A stretch of DNA of 64,000 nucleotides, taken from positions 9,962,501-10,026,500 of the forward strand of contig CM063288.1 of the NCBI GenBank assembly GCA_032173965.1, read 5' to 3'. The notes under the pieces were generated by a model. It ran no database searches. It was given only the letters and a program-made list of their open reading frames with translations, and had not been told where the DNA came from. Positions 14,481-26,978 of the stretch are shown piece by piece (within the stretch, counting starts at the first letter, position 1; each line of letters begins with the position of its first letter). Both the position numbers and the translations under genes were made by a program. Origin of the DNA: Sitta carolinensis (Eukaryota; Chordata; Aves; Passeriformes; Sittidae).

Positions 14481-15486
14481 ATAAGGCACCGAACCAGGAC
14501 CGCATTAGTTCACATACCCACTCACAACCTCCTCCTCCTCCCCAAAACTGCAGGATCAGGCTTTTGAACCTTCCAGGAGCCCTAAATTACCCCAGGAGCT
14601 GTGGACTGAAAGGTTACCATTTTGGGATAGGAACAAGCTGTGTTCCTAGATCTTCACCCCCAGGCAGCAATCCTCAACCACACAGGAAACCCCACTGCCT
14701 GCAGGCACCTGCCTGACTGTGGCTCCCAGCTCCATGAAAGCCCTCACTATTTTGCTCTAACTCAAGCACACATAGCTGCTTTCAGAAAGCCCACATTATC
14801 ATTTTGGTTTTGAAGAAGGAACTGAAAAAGCTGAATCAGAAACTTTGAAAACTGCTAGCAAGACCCTGGTTTCACTTACCCTAATCTATCATCACATTTC
14901 ATCACCAATCTCATACCTGCTCCAAGCTCCCAGCAGTGCACCACCTCTGCCCCCTCCATTAAGATATAAAACAAGGGTTAAGTGACAGATAGTATCAACG
15001 TGGAGAGCAATCTGTCTCACTCAGAAACCAATGCACCAAGAATAAAGAAAGAATTATTATCGTGGTGTCAATATGATAAATTACAGTCTCTTTTCCCTAA
15101 GAATTTCTACTTTTTCAGCTAGCACAGAGAATTCTTCTCCATTTAGCACTCAAATAAGAGCAGTTTCTTCTGACATCCAGTTTGAATTTTCTGCTAATGA
15201 AATTGTTTATTTTGGTGGACGGCTGATATAATTACTAGCTACAGCACTCATCTTGGCATAAACATGAACTGAGAGCCATTGATAGGAATTCCAACTGTTC
15301 CTTCTATATATTTGTTTCCAAAACATAAATAAGTTTGAAAGCTCTGCTGCTTGCCCTTGTTAAAGCGAACAAAATGTTTAGGGAAAATGAGTTCTCAGTG
15401 TTTCCTTACACCACACAGGTTACACACAATCCCACGTGCCAAACCCATGAAGTTTGTGGTCACATTTCCCTCCCAGAGCACAAGTC

Positions 15487-15510
15487 TTTTTTTTTTTTTT
15501 TTTTTTTTTT
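15487..15510 (+). repeat. Poly(T) tract, 24 bp
   Basis: A run of 24 T, then GC and 7 more T. On the minus strand (KALRN sense) this is a poly(A) run within intron 3. Confidence 0.95.
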
Positions 15511-17740
15511 GCTTTTTTTCACCAGACAAAATAGGACTAGGAGGAACTGGGAGAAATAACCTCCTGATCTACCATATCCTCTCCATAACATTTATAACAA
15601 TGCCAGAGGCTTGTCTATACAGCAACTGAAGGAATTAAGAAAAACTTAGATGTCTTTTAGTGCTAATGGGAATCCATTAGAAATCTTTTCCTCATATCTA
15701 GCCTAATCTTTACTTCCTTTGGTGTAACATATTTGTTTGCCTTTGCCCTACAAACCCTTCCCTTTTGCAGCATCACATGCTTGTTCTGCAAGGACCGGTG
15801 GGAAGCCAGTGAAAGTGCTCCATGCATTTTCCCTCACTGCCAGGCACATTTTTATGTCAGGAGATTGTACCACAGAGGAAGGGATGTTCTCTGGTATAAG
15901 TAGAGAGACATCCTTCAAAGGCTTTCGTAGTGACCACCAAGAGGAGAATGGTTTTTAGTGTTTCTAAGGAGACAGGCAGCCAGGTCTTGTATGAGCTCCT
16001 TCAGCATGGACCTCTGATCCCATGTTCTGCATCATCAGAGAAAAATCACTGCTGTACTGATCCAGAGCGAGGCAACCAAAAGCAGCATCAAAGATTGAGC
16101 TAATTGATTCAACTGTGCGACAGTAGGGAACAGAAGGGATGTATCTTTCTATTACTGCCACCTCCATGAGGGAAGAGCAATTAATAGAAAAGGTTGACAC
16201 ATTAGAAGATCATTTTTGCTCTGCAATTGCTTGCAATCCAAAGCAATGTCATATTTCCATACTTGCAACCATGCAAAAAAATTATAAGATGTAGGGGACC
16301 GGTTTCATTATTGCAGCAGCTGGGAGGGAATTGCCAAGCTCTGGGATCACATAGTGACCTACTGCTCCCCCAGCCCCATAGAATGTCTGTAATCTCTCTC
16401 ACAATATGGTTGAAAATGGAGCTGGCTAGAAGATAAAATGAGAGGGAGGTGGGGAGAACAGCAAACAGACTCAGCTTATTAGTGAAACCTTGATGACCAG
16501 AAGTTCAACAGATCAAAAAGTGCATCATCAGGGCACTTAGGATGTCCAGGAAACAAGCACTGGAAGATCTGGTACCCATAGCTGCATTTGCTACTCACTC
16601 TACAGCCAAGTGATTAAGTCTCCAAACGGCCCTTAACCCTCCTCCATACCAAACACAACCTTTCTCCTCTGCACATTGCATGTTTAAGGAACCGAGTGCA
16701 TTTCCAAGACCCTTACCTCCTGACCTCCAGATACAGCCAACCCCTCTGCCCTTCACATCTAAACTTCACACTCTTTGCCAAAACATGAACGTGGTTTAAC
16801 AGTTCATGTTCAGGGGGTTTAAAAGAGAAGGAGCTCTTGGGTGGCACAGGATGTGTTCCTGCAACTCTGAGCCTCCCTTCTTGGTCCCTCACGTGCCCTG
16901 GGGTAACACTTACTTCAACAGCCAGTGCAGTGGGTTTTGGGCAAGGATATTTGACAAGCTTAAAAATAGGAAAAGGAAGCTGAATGTGGGCATATGTGGT
17001 CTCATACTCTCTGAGGCTGGATCTGAAATACCTCCCTGGGCACTGAGACCTATAAATGATCTCCCAAAGCTTGCAAAAATAAATATACTCTGGCAAGACA
17101 CCTTTCCTCCAACATCCCTGGAAAGGGATGGGGACTTGCTTGTTGGAAGAGAGCCAGAAAAACTAGTGTGGGGAAAGGTGGTGGTTTACGCTCAGAACAA
17201 TTTGGAATGCCTTTCTTTTAAAGCTTCCTCCTAAGTCCACCCATGTTCCTTCCCCAGCCTGGAGAAACCTCTGGAAAGTACTGGAGCAGGAAGATCTGTC
17301 TTCTTGTACAGGCATCCTCTCCTACCCAGCATCTACAGCCCCCTACCCCAGCTCTCCCGAACCTCCCACAAGGCATTAAAAAGCAACAACAGACAGCAGG
17401 CTCTCTCCAGTTTGCTATATTTAACTGCCGACCTCTAAGCATTCCTCCCTTTGCACTCCTTTGAAACAGTAGCACAGAAACATGGAGAATGGGAGCTGCT
17501 CTGGAGGCTGTGAGGAGCCTGGAGCCCAGGTTTGCTCCCACTGCCTCCGCTCTGGGGCTCCTGCATTACCACGTGTGCCATAAAAACCACTGCAGCACAC
17601 AGGAGGGGGAAGGGAACACTTTTGTTCCTCCGCCCCAAGAACTCAAGGTACTAAGTGTTAATACTTGGAAATCAGCAACTGCCAAGAACAAGTTCCCCAC
17701 CCACCCATCCACCCTAAGCTTTGAAGTGTTTTCTTTCTAG

Positions 17741-17746
17741 CTTTAC
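17741..17746 (-). other. KALRN: 5' splice donor after KALRN exon 3
   Basis: The exon ends CCAAG and the intron begins GTAAAG on the minus strand, which is a good donor. The two trailing exon bases AG need one more base to make Ser, as expected for the kalirin sequence VPS-EDV. Confidence 0.9.
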
Positions 17747-17861
17747 CTTGGCACACTGGCCAAATAAGTCACAAGTTTACGAAGGTCTTCCTGCCTTATT
17801 CTGTCATGATTGCTGCGGGCTGGGAAGGTCAAGACAGGACCACCTCGTTTATCACGGCCAC
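17747..17861 (-). CDS. KALRN: KALRN coding exon 3 (Sec14/CRAL-TRIO domain)
   Basis: On the minus strand the exon reads GRDKRGGPVLTFPARSNHD, then RIRQEDLRKLVTYLASVP, and ends inside a Ser codon. This is the Sec14/CRAL-TRIO segment of kalirin, a lipid-binding-type fold found at the N-terminus of kalirin and TRIO. RKLVTYLASVPS matches kalirin; TRIO has RRLISYLACIPS at this place (from memory), so the paralogue call is firm. The exon is 115 bp: 2 bases, 37 codons, 2 bases. It enters in phase 1, which fits the exon at 28135-28209 exactly (the shared split codon is Gly), and leaves in phase 2. The acceptor is TTTCCACAG and the donor is AAG followed by GTAAAG. The one difference I notice from remembered human kalirin is Val for Ile in GGPILTF. 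The next exon, expected to begin EDVCKRG, is not found to the left, so it lies outside the window. Confidence 0.96.
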
Positions 17862-17887
17862 CTGTGGAAAATAAAGAATTGTTAGAA
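17862..17887 (-). other. KALRN: Branch point, polypyrimidine tract and acceptor of KALRN exon 3
   Basis: On the minus strand the intron ends with TTCTTTATTTTCCACAG. The motif TTCTAAC at 17881-17887 is close to the ideal branch consensus; its candidate branch adenosine is at 17882, 21 bases before the exon. Confidence 0.75.
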
Positions 17888-18047
17888 AATCAGGCAGGAA
17901 GCACACATCAAAAAAACTATGTGCACTGAATTGATAAATATAAATTACAGCACATTGGAGTCTGCACACCCGTTGCAGCTTTCAGACTTGCCTAACTGAG
18001 GAAGACAAGCTTGTATTTGCTGGAGCTCCAAATGGGGGATATAAGGG

Positions 18048-18064
18048 AAAAAAAAAAAAAAAAA
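18048..18064 (+). repeat. Poly(A) tract, 17 bp
   Basis: Run of 17 A after ATAAGGG, about 190 bp upstream (gene sense) of KALRN exon 3. Confidence 0.93.
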
Positions 18065-18415
18065 GCCCCTGCAAGGAAAATCGCTACTACCACTCCCTTT
18101 TTCACCTAATCCCATCAAATCTAATATATCTTCCACTCCAAGCAGGTGACACTAATGAAATTCTACTGTGGGGATAGTTTTAAACTGGTCGACACCAAGA
18201 AAGTGAAAGCACTTTTCACTGTTGTTCAATGCATTGCACAGTCCATTCCAAGATAGTTTACCTCATCCTGCCAGTTTGAAGCGATGTATCCAGTAATGTT
18301 TATGCAGCATAATGTTCTAATTTATAAGGTACTTCACTAGAATTAAAATTTTGATTAGGAGTTCATGTCTTTTAAGCTTTCCGTTTATAAAGGTTGTTGG
18401 CAATTGGAATAATTT

Positions 18416-18428
18416 GGGGGGGGGGGGG
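18416..18428 (+). repeat. Poly(G) tract, 13 bp
   Basis: Uninterrupted run of 13 G after AATTT. It is error-prone for sequencing, and the length may not be exact. Confidence 0.9.
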
Positions 18429-19617
18429 AGGTGTCCCATAGCTTTCCTTTCTTAAAACCCACTTCTTTTAAACCATCAGTGTACGGCCTCTTATCTTTTA
18501 CAACAATTGTCTACAGGATTAGCCATAAAGGAATAACTCTACCCTGAACTATACAATCACAAATACAGGGGCAAATGCAATCTTTTCTGCAGCACCTTAT
18601 TTTATTCTCTCCTTTAAATAGAGTTTAAGAAGATTGAAACTGAAATCTAGTACCTCATTCAATGTTTAGTTCTTTCTTCACATATTATCTCAGGATTTCT
18701 TCCAGGAATTGTGTGTTATGCATTTTGCACTGTTATATAGGAAAAAGTTACAGCTAAACTACAGCTAAAAAAGCTAGTATGGAACTGCAAGGACCTCACA
18801 AACAAGCTGTAAAAATGCACATGAGTCTGCACTTCTCAATGGAAAGTATAATCCCTTTAACAGAAATATCACTTCTGAGGAAGGAAACCCATGTGTTTTC
18901 TGAGCTAATTTATTTGGCCAACAAGAAGAAAAAGCTACACAAGGACATGAACATCTCCATCGCTGATCTACACTGCACTCTCATTAAGAACTCGGGACAC
19001 CTGCAGTCTGTGCTACTGGCACATTCTTGTTACTATATATAAGTTTTCTTAAAATACAGATAATTTTTAATTGCTAAGATCTGTCTAAAGAGTCTTCTAC
19101 AGCACTGCTGCCTGTACAAGAGTCTCTTACACAAACTTCATCAATACAAACAAAGATGCCACTGGTACCCATGGCTTTCAGAGGATGCAATACACCTGAA
19201 GGGCTACATTGTGCAAGTCTCCATTGGAAAGAGGTTGTGTCTGATTTGTCCAGTGATACAAATGGAGAGGCAAACAACAGATGTCATCTTTATTTTGAGC
19301 CCTCATGCAGACAGGGGTACATATGGAGTACAAAAACTGTCCTGCCTAATCTCCACCCAAATCTCTGTGCTTTCTATTTGCCTTTGGCTTTACATCATGA
19401 AGGTGAGAAAGGTCCATCAGAATTCAATGTCACCTTGGCAGCTCCATGCCTCTACCACATAGCATGAAAATGGGGGCATAATGTAAAAAAGGATTCCACT
19501 TACAAGGAAATAAACTCATCTAAATGTTCAGATCATTTTATGAAAAAAAGCTTCCTCATTTTAAGAACATTCTCCCTTTGTTGAGATTGTTTCACACCAC
19601 GTCAATGCCAAACCATT

Positions 19618-19633
19618 ATATCATGCATGATAT
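19618..19633. repeat. 16-bp perfect palindrome
   Basis: ATATCATGCATGATAT equals its own reverse complement. It could be a dimer binding site or chance. Confidence 0.9.
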
Positions 19634-22600
19634 GTGTCCAACAGAAAAGCAAGCCAGCCTATAGAATGGCAAACCCATAAAAATAACTAAAGCTGGAGGA
19701 AAATATTTTTTCAACACAAGAAGCTTTTCAAGTTTTTGAAAAATTTCCCATCATATCTAGATGTAATCAAGGCTTTCAAAAGTTTCCAGTTATTTGCTGA
19801 AGCAGGGACCTTAACTTGAACTGCATCCCAGAAGAACATGCTACCCACTACTCATTCAGGCTCCCTCTCCTTCATTCACAATTATTTAAATATTTGTACA
19901 AGGTGGAAAAGCACTAAGAGTTGAGATCAGAAGATATCCAAGCCCACATTTATAATCCTCTCCCAGGATATGAAACACCTGGAAAGGGCCATGAGCTTCC
20001 CACAGCCCAACATCACTCTGATGCTGATCATTCATCTTGGCTTCATAAACCAGAAATTATGCTTCTGGTCAGGGACCCCTTTAACACCTACCATTCCAGC
20101 AAAGTGAGCTCTATAGAATAAATAAATAGAAACCTGTGTAAATTCTGGTAGGCTGAAAACATTAAGTCAGAAAATTCTTGACCCTTTTAGTAACAGCAAC
20201 ACAAGGATTTCAGCTACAGAAAAGAAAATAGGATCCAGAACATTCCTGTCCTGTAATTGCTTCAGGATAAAAGCTGTCCCTCTACACTTTATCTAAACTG
20301 TCCTCAGGGGAGCAGGATATATAAAGCTCAGGCGCAGGGTCAGAAGTTACCAGGACAGACCAGAGAAAATGGGTTAATTCTCACTGGAGGAGGAAGGTTA
20401 CATAATGACCCAATTGGACGTTTCTGGATGATGGAAGGATAAATGAGCACCTGGACTGATTCCTTCTAGTCTTTCAGCACACAAAAACAAGGAGACTTGG
20501 GTAAAATATCAAGATAGTTTAGAAGCAAATGTTTCTCATTTGTGATAAAAGCGCAGGTCTCGGCTTTGAGCAATAGAGTGAAATTATTACAAGTACATCG
20601 TACATATTCCATCAGTTGCTTCCTTCAACTCCATGCAGTCCCAATTACTGAGAAATTCCAAATTTTTATGAATGCCTGCAATAATTCACAATTTTACCAA
20701 GAGCCTGTATAAAGAAACATCAGATTTCTTCTAGAACAAACCACTGTACGTTTAATTCACCATCAGACTTGCAGAATTCAGTAACTGTGGTTTACTCTCT
20801 TAAATACTGATAATATGCAGCATTTTTGTTACCTTTTGTAACCCAAAATCTCAGCTTTTCTAGGCAGACTGAAGGGGGTATTGCCACCATCGGATATGCC
20901 TACATAAGGATGCTCATCTCCTCTAACAGAGCCTGCTGAGAAATAGTAACACACAATAAAAGAGAAGAAAACCTTCTGGCATTGGCTGTGCAGGGAGTCT
21001 GTCTATACCATTCTTTTTCTTTATTATTATCTTTTTACTGAAGGGAATAGTACAGTATTGAGGGGGGAGGAGTTCAACCCAGATGCCACAGTGAGTCACT
21101 TGAAGAACCAGGAGGAGAAATGAGATTTTCTGACTTGATCCACTGTGTTGGAGCTTCACAGTGCTTGAGACTCTGCCTGTTAGTAATCCACTCAGGGAGA
21201 CAAATTTTGCCCTAAGTCAGCCATGATCTCCACATCAATTGTACATGCTCAGTCTTCAGAGAGCTACTCAGCACATTGTTTCAAAAGACAATAAAGACTA
21301 GAAGCAAGCCAGGAGTCTCAATTGCTCTAATCAATAAGTCCCATCTCCTGCCTCCCCCTGGACTCACAGAACTGTGCTGAAATAATCAAACATGTCATTA
21401 GGCTTGCTAATTACAGTTATTAAATGCTAAAACAAACAGCTGATAATTTCTTACTGTTTTTCAAGTTGGGTTTTCATGAGCTTTGGTCTGATTTAGAGAG
21501 GCAAACAGATGGTCTGGTTATTAGTGCTCTGGAAAAAAGGAGTTACAAAAACACATGTTCTTCAGGGCACAGAGTACACTGAGAACAAATATTTAGCCAT
21601 GTATGCCTTGCATTTCTCCTACAAAATCTTTTGTTGATGGCCTTTCCTGTCAGTGGCTTCCTTGCCAGCTCTTCCCATCTCCCTTTCTTCTACCCTATAA
21701 GAACCCATGGCTAAATTCAGGGTTTATTCCCAGAAGTGAGATCACATAATTTTTCCTCCACAAATCACCCAGGGGATATTGCAGTGATGGCACAAAGTAT
21801 TGTGATGCATACCACATTAAAAGAAAACCTTAAAGGAACCTCAGAAAACCTGCCTTCAGGCAGGCAGCACAGTTAGTGGCCTTCTGATGACTGATCACTT
21901 TTCCAGTCAAGCCTGCAACCAAGAGCAAAGAGACTCCAGTGACATGATCCCTGTTCTGGCAGCTGCCTGAACACCTCTTAGTGGTGGGCCCAAATGTTTA
22001 CCTGTGGCCCAAACTGCCCACAGGTAAGCCAAGAAATTTGCCACCCCAAAGAGTTAGCCATATGAAGTCTGTGTACAGGCTTTACCAATCTCAAGTCCTG
22101 AGGCACAACCATCCCTGATAATACACAATAAACTGAAATTCCAGCTATGTGTAGTCCTGTTGAGGACAGGAAATTATCAGTTTCCGTTAATGCAGACTTC
22201 TGGTATACAGCAGATAATGATTTTATCAAGCTCTGTTTTCAAGCTGCATCTCTCCAGTTCTTTCAGCCCTTCCACCACGACCCTTACCTGCTTGCAGCAA
22301 TCCACATTTAAGGGTTCCAAACCCTCGGCTTCCTTTTGCACACTCTTCATAGGCATGAATTCACAAGGATTAACAGAGACACAGGCAAATGTCCACACAT
22401 GCAAAGGTTCACAAGAACCTTGTCTAACATCCTGCAGCACACCAGCAACGGAAACAGGAGCAGCACACAGTGTCTCTGGCCCCTGTTCAGATGTCTACTG
22501 CAGTTCAAGTGAATGCGCCGCTTCATCTGACCCTGCAGATCATAAGATGATCAATCTTGATGCTGTAGACTCTGCTGAGACCATAAGTGAGTTTCCAGAG

Positions 22601-24002
22601 GAGCTGAAATAATCCTCATCAGGTATTTCAGTCCAAAATATGGTGAAAAAATGAATTATAATGAAGGGAACCAGGAGACAGACGGCGCTCAACTGATGTC
22701 AGGCACTTCAATGCAGTGATAAACAACACACTCTGGATTTCTAAATCTAATTGACAGACTTCCTAGGAAAGGAAAGTATCAAGGAATTGGTATCCAGAGT
22801 CTTAAAATAACATTCCTTTCTCTCACAGCTGAGCTCTGTGAGAGTCTGCTTGCTACTGGACCTACTGTGAGCAGACTTCTGTACTAAAACTCCTGCAACT
22901 TCAAGACAGACTAATTCATTTCAAGGGTCACACATAGGATCAGCTGTATGACCACCCTCCAGTTCAGTTGGTTCCAATCAGGTGATTCTAGTGCAAGTGG
23001 TGGAAATTTAAGCTCCCACAAAAAGATAGTAAACACAGCTGCAGTACAATCACCAGGGCCTGATCCTCCAGAGTGCTGCTCTTTGCAGCATCCATGTTTC
23101 AGAGTCAATTCCCTGAATCAAATTCTAATGACAAACTCTTATGACATTACATTTAGGGTTAATGACTCCAAAAACAAGGCTAATTGTTCCCACCAGAAGA
23201 TCTCCTTGCAGAGCAAGTCAGAGGCTGTCCAGAGGGGCCACTGAATGATCCCTTTTCCTACCAAGTAGATTTGCTCTGCAATCACCCAAAGCCACTGCAT
23301 GGATTTGAAGAGACAACCTGTTGTATCTTGTAATTCATTCTCACTGCCTTATGCAAGTATTTTGGGGTACTTCTTTAATTTTAAATGCATACTGGCCAAC
23401 AAGCCACAGCATGTGGTTATGCTGGTCACTGCTGATGGTACAGACACTCCAAACTCACACCACAGGGCACAGTGCTAGAAGCTGCATGGAATAAGGAGAA
23501 ACAAAGAGAGGACAGATTCACCCTCATAACATACTCTTTCCATCCCTCATTTGAGACAAGCAGACAAGCGTGGAGCAATAGTCAAGGAATGCCATGTTTT
23601 TCTAATTTCTCTTTTTTGAAATCTCCATTGATTTCAAACTACACCAGGGAATGGTATAAAAAAGAAGATATTTTTCTGTAACAAAATAAAGAAGAATTGT
23701 TGATATTTCATTTGAATTTTCCATTCCAGAGGAAAAGGAGAATGGAAACTTTTTAATTTAAATCAAAACATTTTGCATAAATACAAAATGTTTATATCAC
23801 TCAAAATTTAGACATTTTGGTTAATTTTATACCCAAACCAATAAAAATTCCAGTGTCCACAAATCAGCACCTCTTGAAACCAAGATGTGAACTCTTTCAG
23901 TGCTCAGAGGCACTGGGGGGGGAGTCTCAATTCAATGCTTTCTCTGAAGAGTGAACTGCAGCTACTGCAGAAAACTAAGAACATATATGTCCACAGGTGG
24001 TA

Positions 24003-24090
24003 TCTCTGGCACTAAATGACCTATGGTGTCCTTGGACAAGTTTTTGGGAAGGTCGTGTCTCCTCTGAGCTTTCCTCTTTCATTCATACTG
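24003..24090 (+). mobile_element. Possible MIR-type SINE fragment, sense
   Basis: TCTCTGGCACTAAATGACC, GGTGTCCTTGGACAAG and CTCTGAGCTTTCCTCTTTC resemble the MIR core words CTGCCACT, GTGTGACCTTGGGCAAG and CTCAGTTTCCTCATCTG in the same order. The rest is too diverged to align by eye. It lies inside the intron between the two KALRN exons. Confidence 0.45.
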
Positions 24091-26439
24091 CTGGCCTAAA
24101 TTTGGTGGAACCTAATTGTAAGGATGTCCTTTTTTTAGACCTATTTACATTGAAATTCCTTCTCTGAAAGACCTTTCAGGAAATCTCTGTTTACCTTAAG
24201 GCATTCGGTCCAGGTTCAGATGCTGCTGTAACCCAGATCATGAGACTGCTCCTGAGATGTGGGGCTGGGGACAGTGGGCTACCAAAGGATGGAGATGGCT
24301 GAGCTGTTCTTGCATCCTCTTCTCACTTCTCTGTGCCCTTTCGGTGCCCAAAGCATGCAGAAGAACCTCCTGCTTTGCAGATACACACTGGGAGCTCTGC
24401 TTGTCACAGCTGCAGCAGCTCACCAGCTTATTACACCCTTCTGCTGCTGATTCCTCGGTGCTCAACCACGCTCTCAGAAACCTGGCCAGCCTCTTCCTTT
24501 GTACTCCTGCCTCGGCAGATGAGCAGACAGTACCTGGGTGACAGCAGGAGCCCACGCACCAGCGCTCTTCTGAGCCCTCCAGGGAGCGGAAATACTGGGA
24601 AGGATCCTGAGGAACTCTTCTGGGTGGGATGTGGGGAAATGCTTTCAGCAAGACACATGACATCAGTCAACTAACAAGCTTTTTATAGCCTAAGTGCATG
24701 AAAATTTCCATGCATGGGAAGGGAACATGGTAACAAATTCCCTTCCCTTTCCCAAAAGTTCATACGCTTCATTCTGTACTGCCCTGATCAATAGAAAATC
24801 TACTATAAATATAATCAAGCAGCTGAACAACGCCCCAATTTACACCACTCTTCTAAAACAGCATCTGTTTCCCAAGAAAGACTATAAGCCTAGTTTCCAA
24901 AATATTTCACCACCTCTCACTGAAAAAAAAACACCTAAAATAATCTACAACCTGTTTTATTTCTTCTCCTCAGTGTTCATCTCTCTCTCAGAACACAAAA
25001 ATCTGGCTTGTAGCTCACTCCCTAATGGCTCCCAAAGCCATTCCATTGCTGGAAACAACGTACTGAACCACCCAGGCAAAGCCAAGATTTTATTAGAGTT
25101 TAGACAACAAGCAGGTGGCCAAAACTCCCCCCTGCCAGCCCCCTGCTTAATCTGCTTCCAGGAGGTCACCGATGGAAGCCATCCGTGATGGCTGGGATGT
25201 GCCTCATCCACAACCGGTCAGTCCATTGCTCTGCACAGACCTATGGAATGGGATTTTCAGGTACTCCTTAGACACACATGTGAACTTTGTTGAGGTTCAG
25301 TCTAGCTCATAGATGAGATCACTGGAAGAAACCAAGAACCAGTTCCAGGAAAAAATCCTGATATTATCCATCACCCCTCAACTTTCCTGTGGTGCAGGGA
25401 TGCAGATGCAGAGCCCCACGCCTGCTGCTCACTGCTGGCTCAGTCAGCCAAGGGGAAGTGGCAGGCACAGCGCCCCAGACAGCACTTAGGCTGGATGAAT
25501 CCATGCCCAGACAGTTAGAGCTGTATGTCAACTCTGAAATTAAGTGCACTTGTGAAAGCCTAAGTGCTCCTCTGAGATGACACGGCTGTGCAGGCAGGTC
25601 CTGTTGTGCCTGCTCTGGAGCTGGCAGCAGCAGCTCTGCCTTGCCTGCCTGTTCTGCCCTTTTGCTTTGCAGGGTCCAGGTGTGGAGCATCGCCACACTG
25701 GAACACACAGCAAAATGTAGCCCCTGCCTGAAGGGTCTTCTCTGTTCTCTGCAATTTTCCTGTTGAATCACAGACAAACAAGTTGGTGAGCCACAGCTGA
25801 TCAGAAAAGCAATAAACTCTGTAACTGACATGTTCAGCTAGAGTTTTTGTGTGTGCTGATAAATTCTGCTGGTGTAAGGAGAACCCCCTTGACAACTTTA
25901 CTGTACTGTTATCATTGAAATTAACTGTAGTATTAAACTCTGAAGAAGATGCAATAAAATCTCCTGTTCCTCAAGGAAGCCTGATTAAAACACAATGTTG
26001 CCCTCAGAGTCTGTGCTAACTACAGAACTTATTTTTGTTGTCATTATTCCTGGAAAATCCAGGTATTTGGTTTTTTTTTTCTCAAACATTTTTTCTTCTG
26101 TGCTCAAAGCATACTCTAGGAAATTATTCCATTTTAATTAAAAAGAACCTAGCCATCAGCTGAAATGTTAAGATCATTTTCTTAATCTTCTGTATTAGAA
26201 CAGTCCAGGGGAACATTGGGCAGTATTTACACTCAGCTGGAAGGGGATGCTGAGGCTATTGCAGTGAACACCAGCAGCTCAAAGTGTTCTGCCTTCAAAG
26301 GGAACTGCTGCCCGTAGTCATTGCATTTGGAGACCATGAAGAGGAGGTGTAAATCCTAGGACCTCTAGCTGTGTCAGGAACGGCACATTTTGAGCAGCTC
26401 CAAGTCTGGAGGCTGGTGAGTCTATCTGGAGCAAGCTGT

Positions 26440-26830
26440 ACCCTGCCTGCAGCAGATCGTGGTGTGAAAGCCCGGGGGATTGTGTTGGCGCTGCTTATTT
26501 AACACCCCCTCCGCAAGGCAGGCTTGGCACAGGACAGTGTCTAACGAGCTGATGATTTGATGTGAGACCCTCTGGCTCAGAGCTGAACACAGGCACCGTC
26601 AGTGGAAGGGGCTACATAAACAATCCAGACAGGTTGTCATTAATAAATATTCCATGAATTACCAAATGATCCTGCAATCATTTCCATGCAAAGCAACAGC
26701 AGGAGCCAAGAACTAAATTGCAGTACAGTCCCTGCATAAATTCCTCCCTTCACCTCCCCAGAGCACCCGGTTCAGCTTTTGTGTCTCAAACAAGTGTGCA
26801 GGTATGCTGTATTTTTATGACTATGCTCCC
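26440..26830. promoter_or_regulatory. Candidate intronic enhancer-like block
   Basis: Repeat-free stretch about 1.3 kb downstream (gene sense) of exon 2. It holds ACATAAACAATCC (FOX/SOX-like), GACAGGTTGTCATTAATAAA (Meis-like plus homeodomain-like) and ATTTCCATGCAAAG (one POU octamer-like site) within about 80 bp. This is a motif-based guess only. Confidence 0.2.
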
Positions 26831-26953
26831 CTCTTCGGAGGAGTGAAAGCCAACCATGTAAAACATTTCAGGACATTCAGAATTAGACTTCAGTGCAAGA
26901 TAAAGTGCTCCTTCACATGAGTACTCTTGGGATAGTCTCGGTTTTTACAAAAG

Positions 26954-26978
26954 ACTTTTGGTCTTTTCAACCAAAAGT
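26954..26978. repeat. Inverted repeat, 9-bp arms
   Basis: ACTTTTGGT at 26954-26962 and ACCAAAAGT at 26970-26978, separated by 7 bases. Confidence 0.85.

Larger units (their letters stand above)
1..17746 (-). other. KALRN: KALRN intron 3, 5' part only
   Basis: This is the sequence downstream of exon 3 in gene orientation. I looked here for the next Sec14 exon (CKRGFTVI, GSKWD, IIKPDNFWQ) on the minus strand by its expected reverse-complement words and did not find it. Apart from the items listed separately, I see unique AT-leaning intron sequence. Open frames here overlap on both strands and have no domain I recognise. Confidence 0.85.

Noticed and set aside
16713..17234. Overlapping 127- and 142-codon frames on opposite strands close to KALRN exon 3
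   Set aside because: Tested as a possible further KALRN exon; neither contains Sec14 or spectrin-repeat residues.
22160..22612. 150-codon + strand frame
   Set aside because: A Ser/Thr-rich tail gives it some protein-like look, but it has no domain, is antisense to KALRN and has an opposite-strand frame over the same bases.
24694..25188. 164-codon + strand frame
   Set aside because: Composition looks like translated AT-rich intron (many K, N, S, low-complexity runs), with no domain and no splice-flanked exon.
25364..25895. Two overlapping minus-strand frames of 155 and 111 codons
   Set aside because: Two different frames open over the same GC-richer stretch on one strand point to chance. 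No splice-consistent link to KALRN exons.
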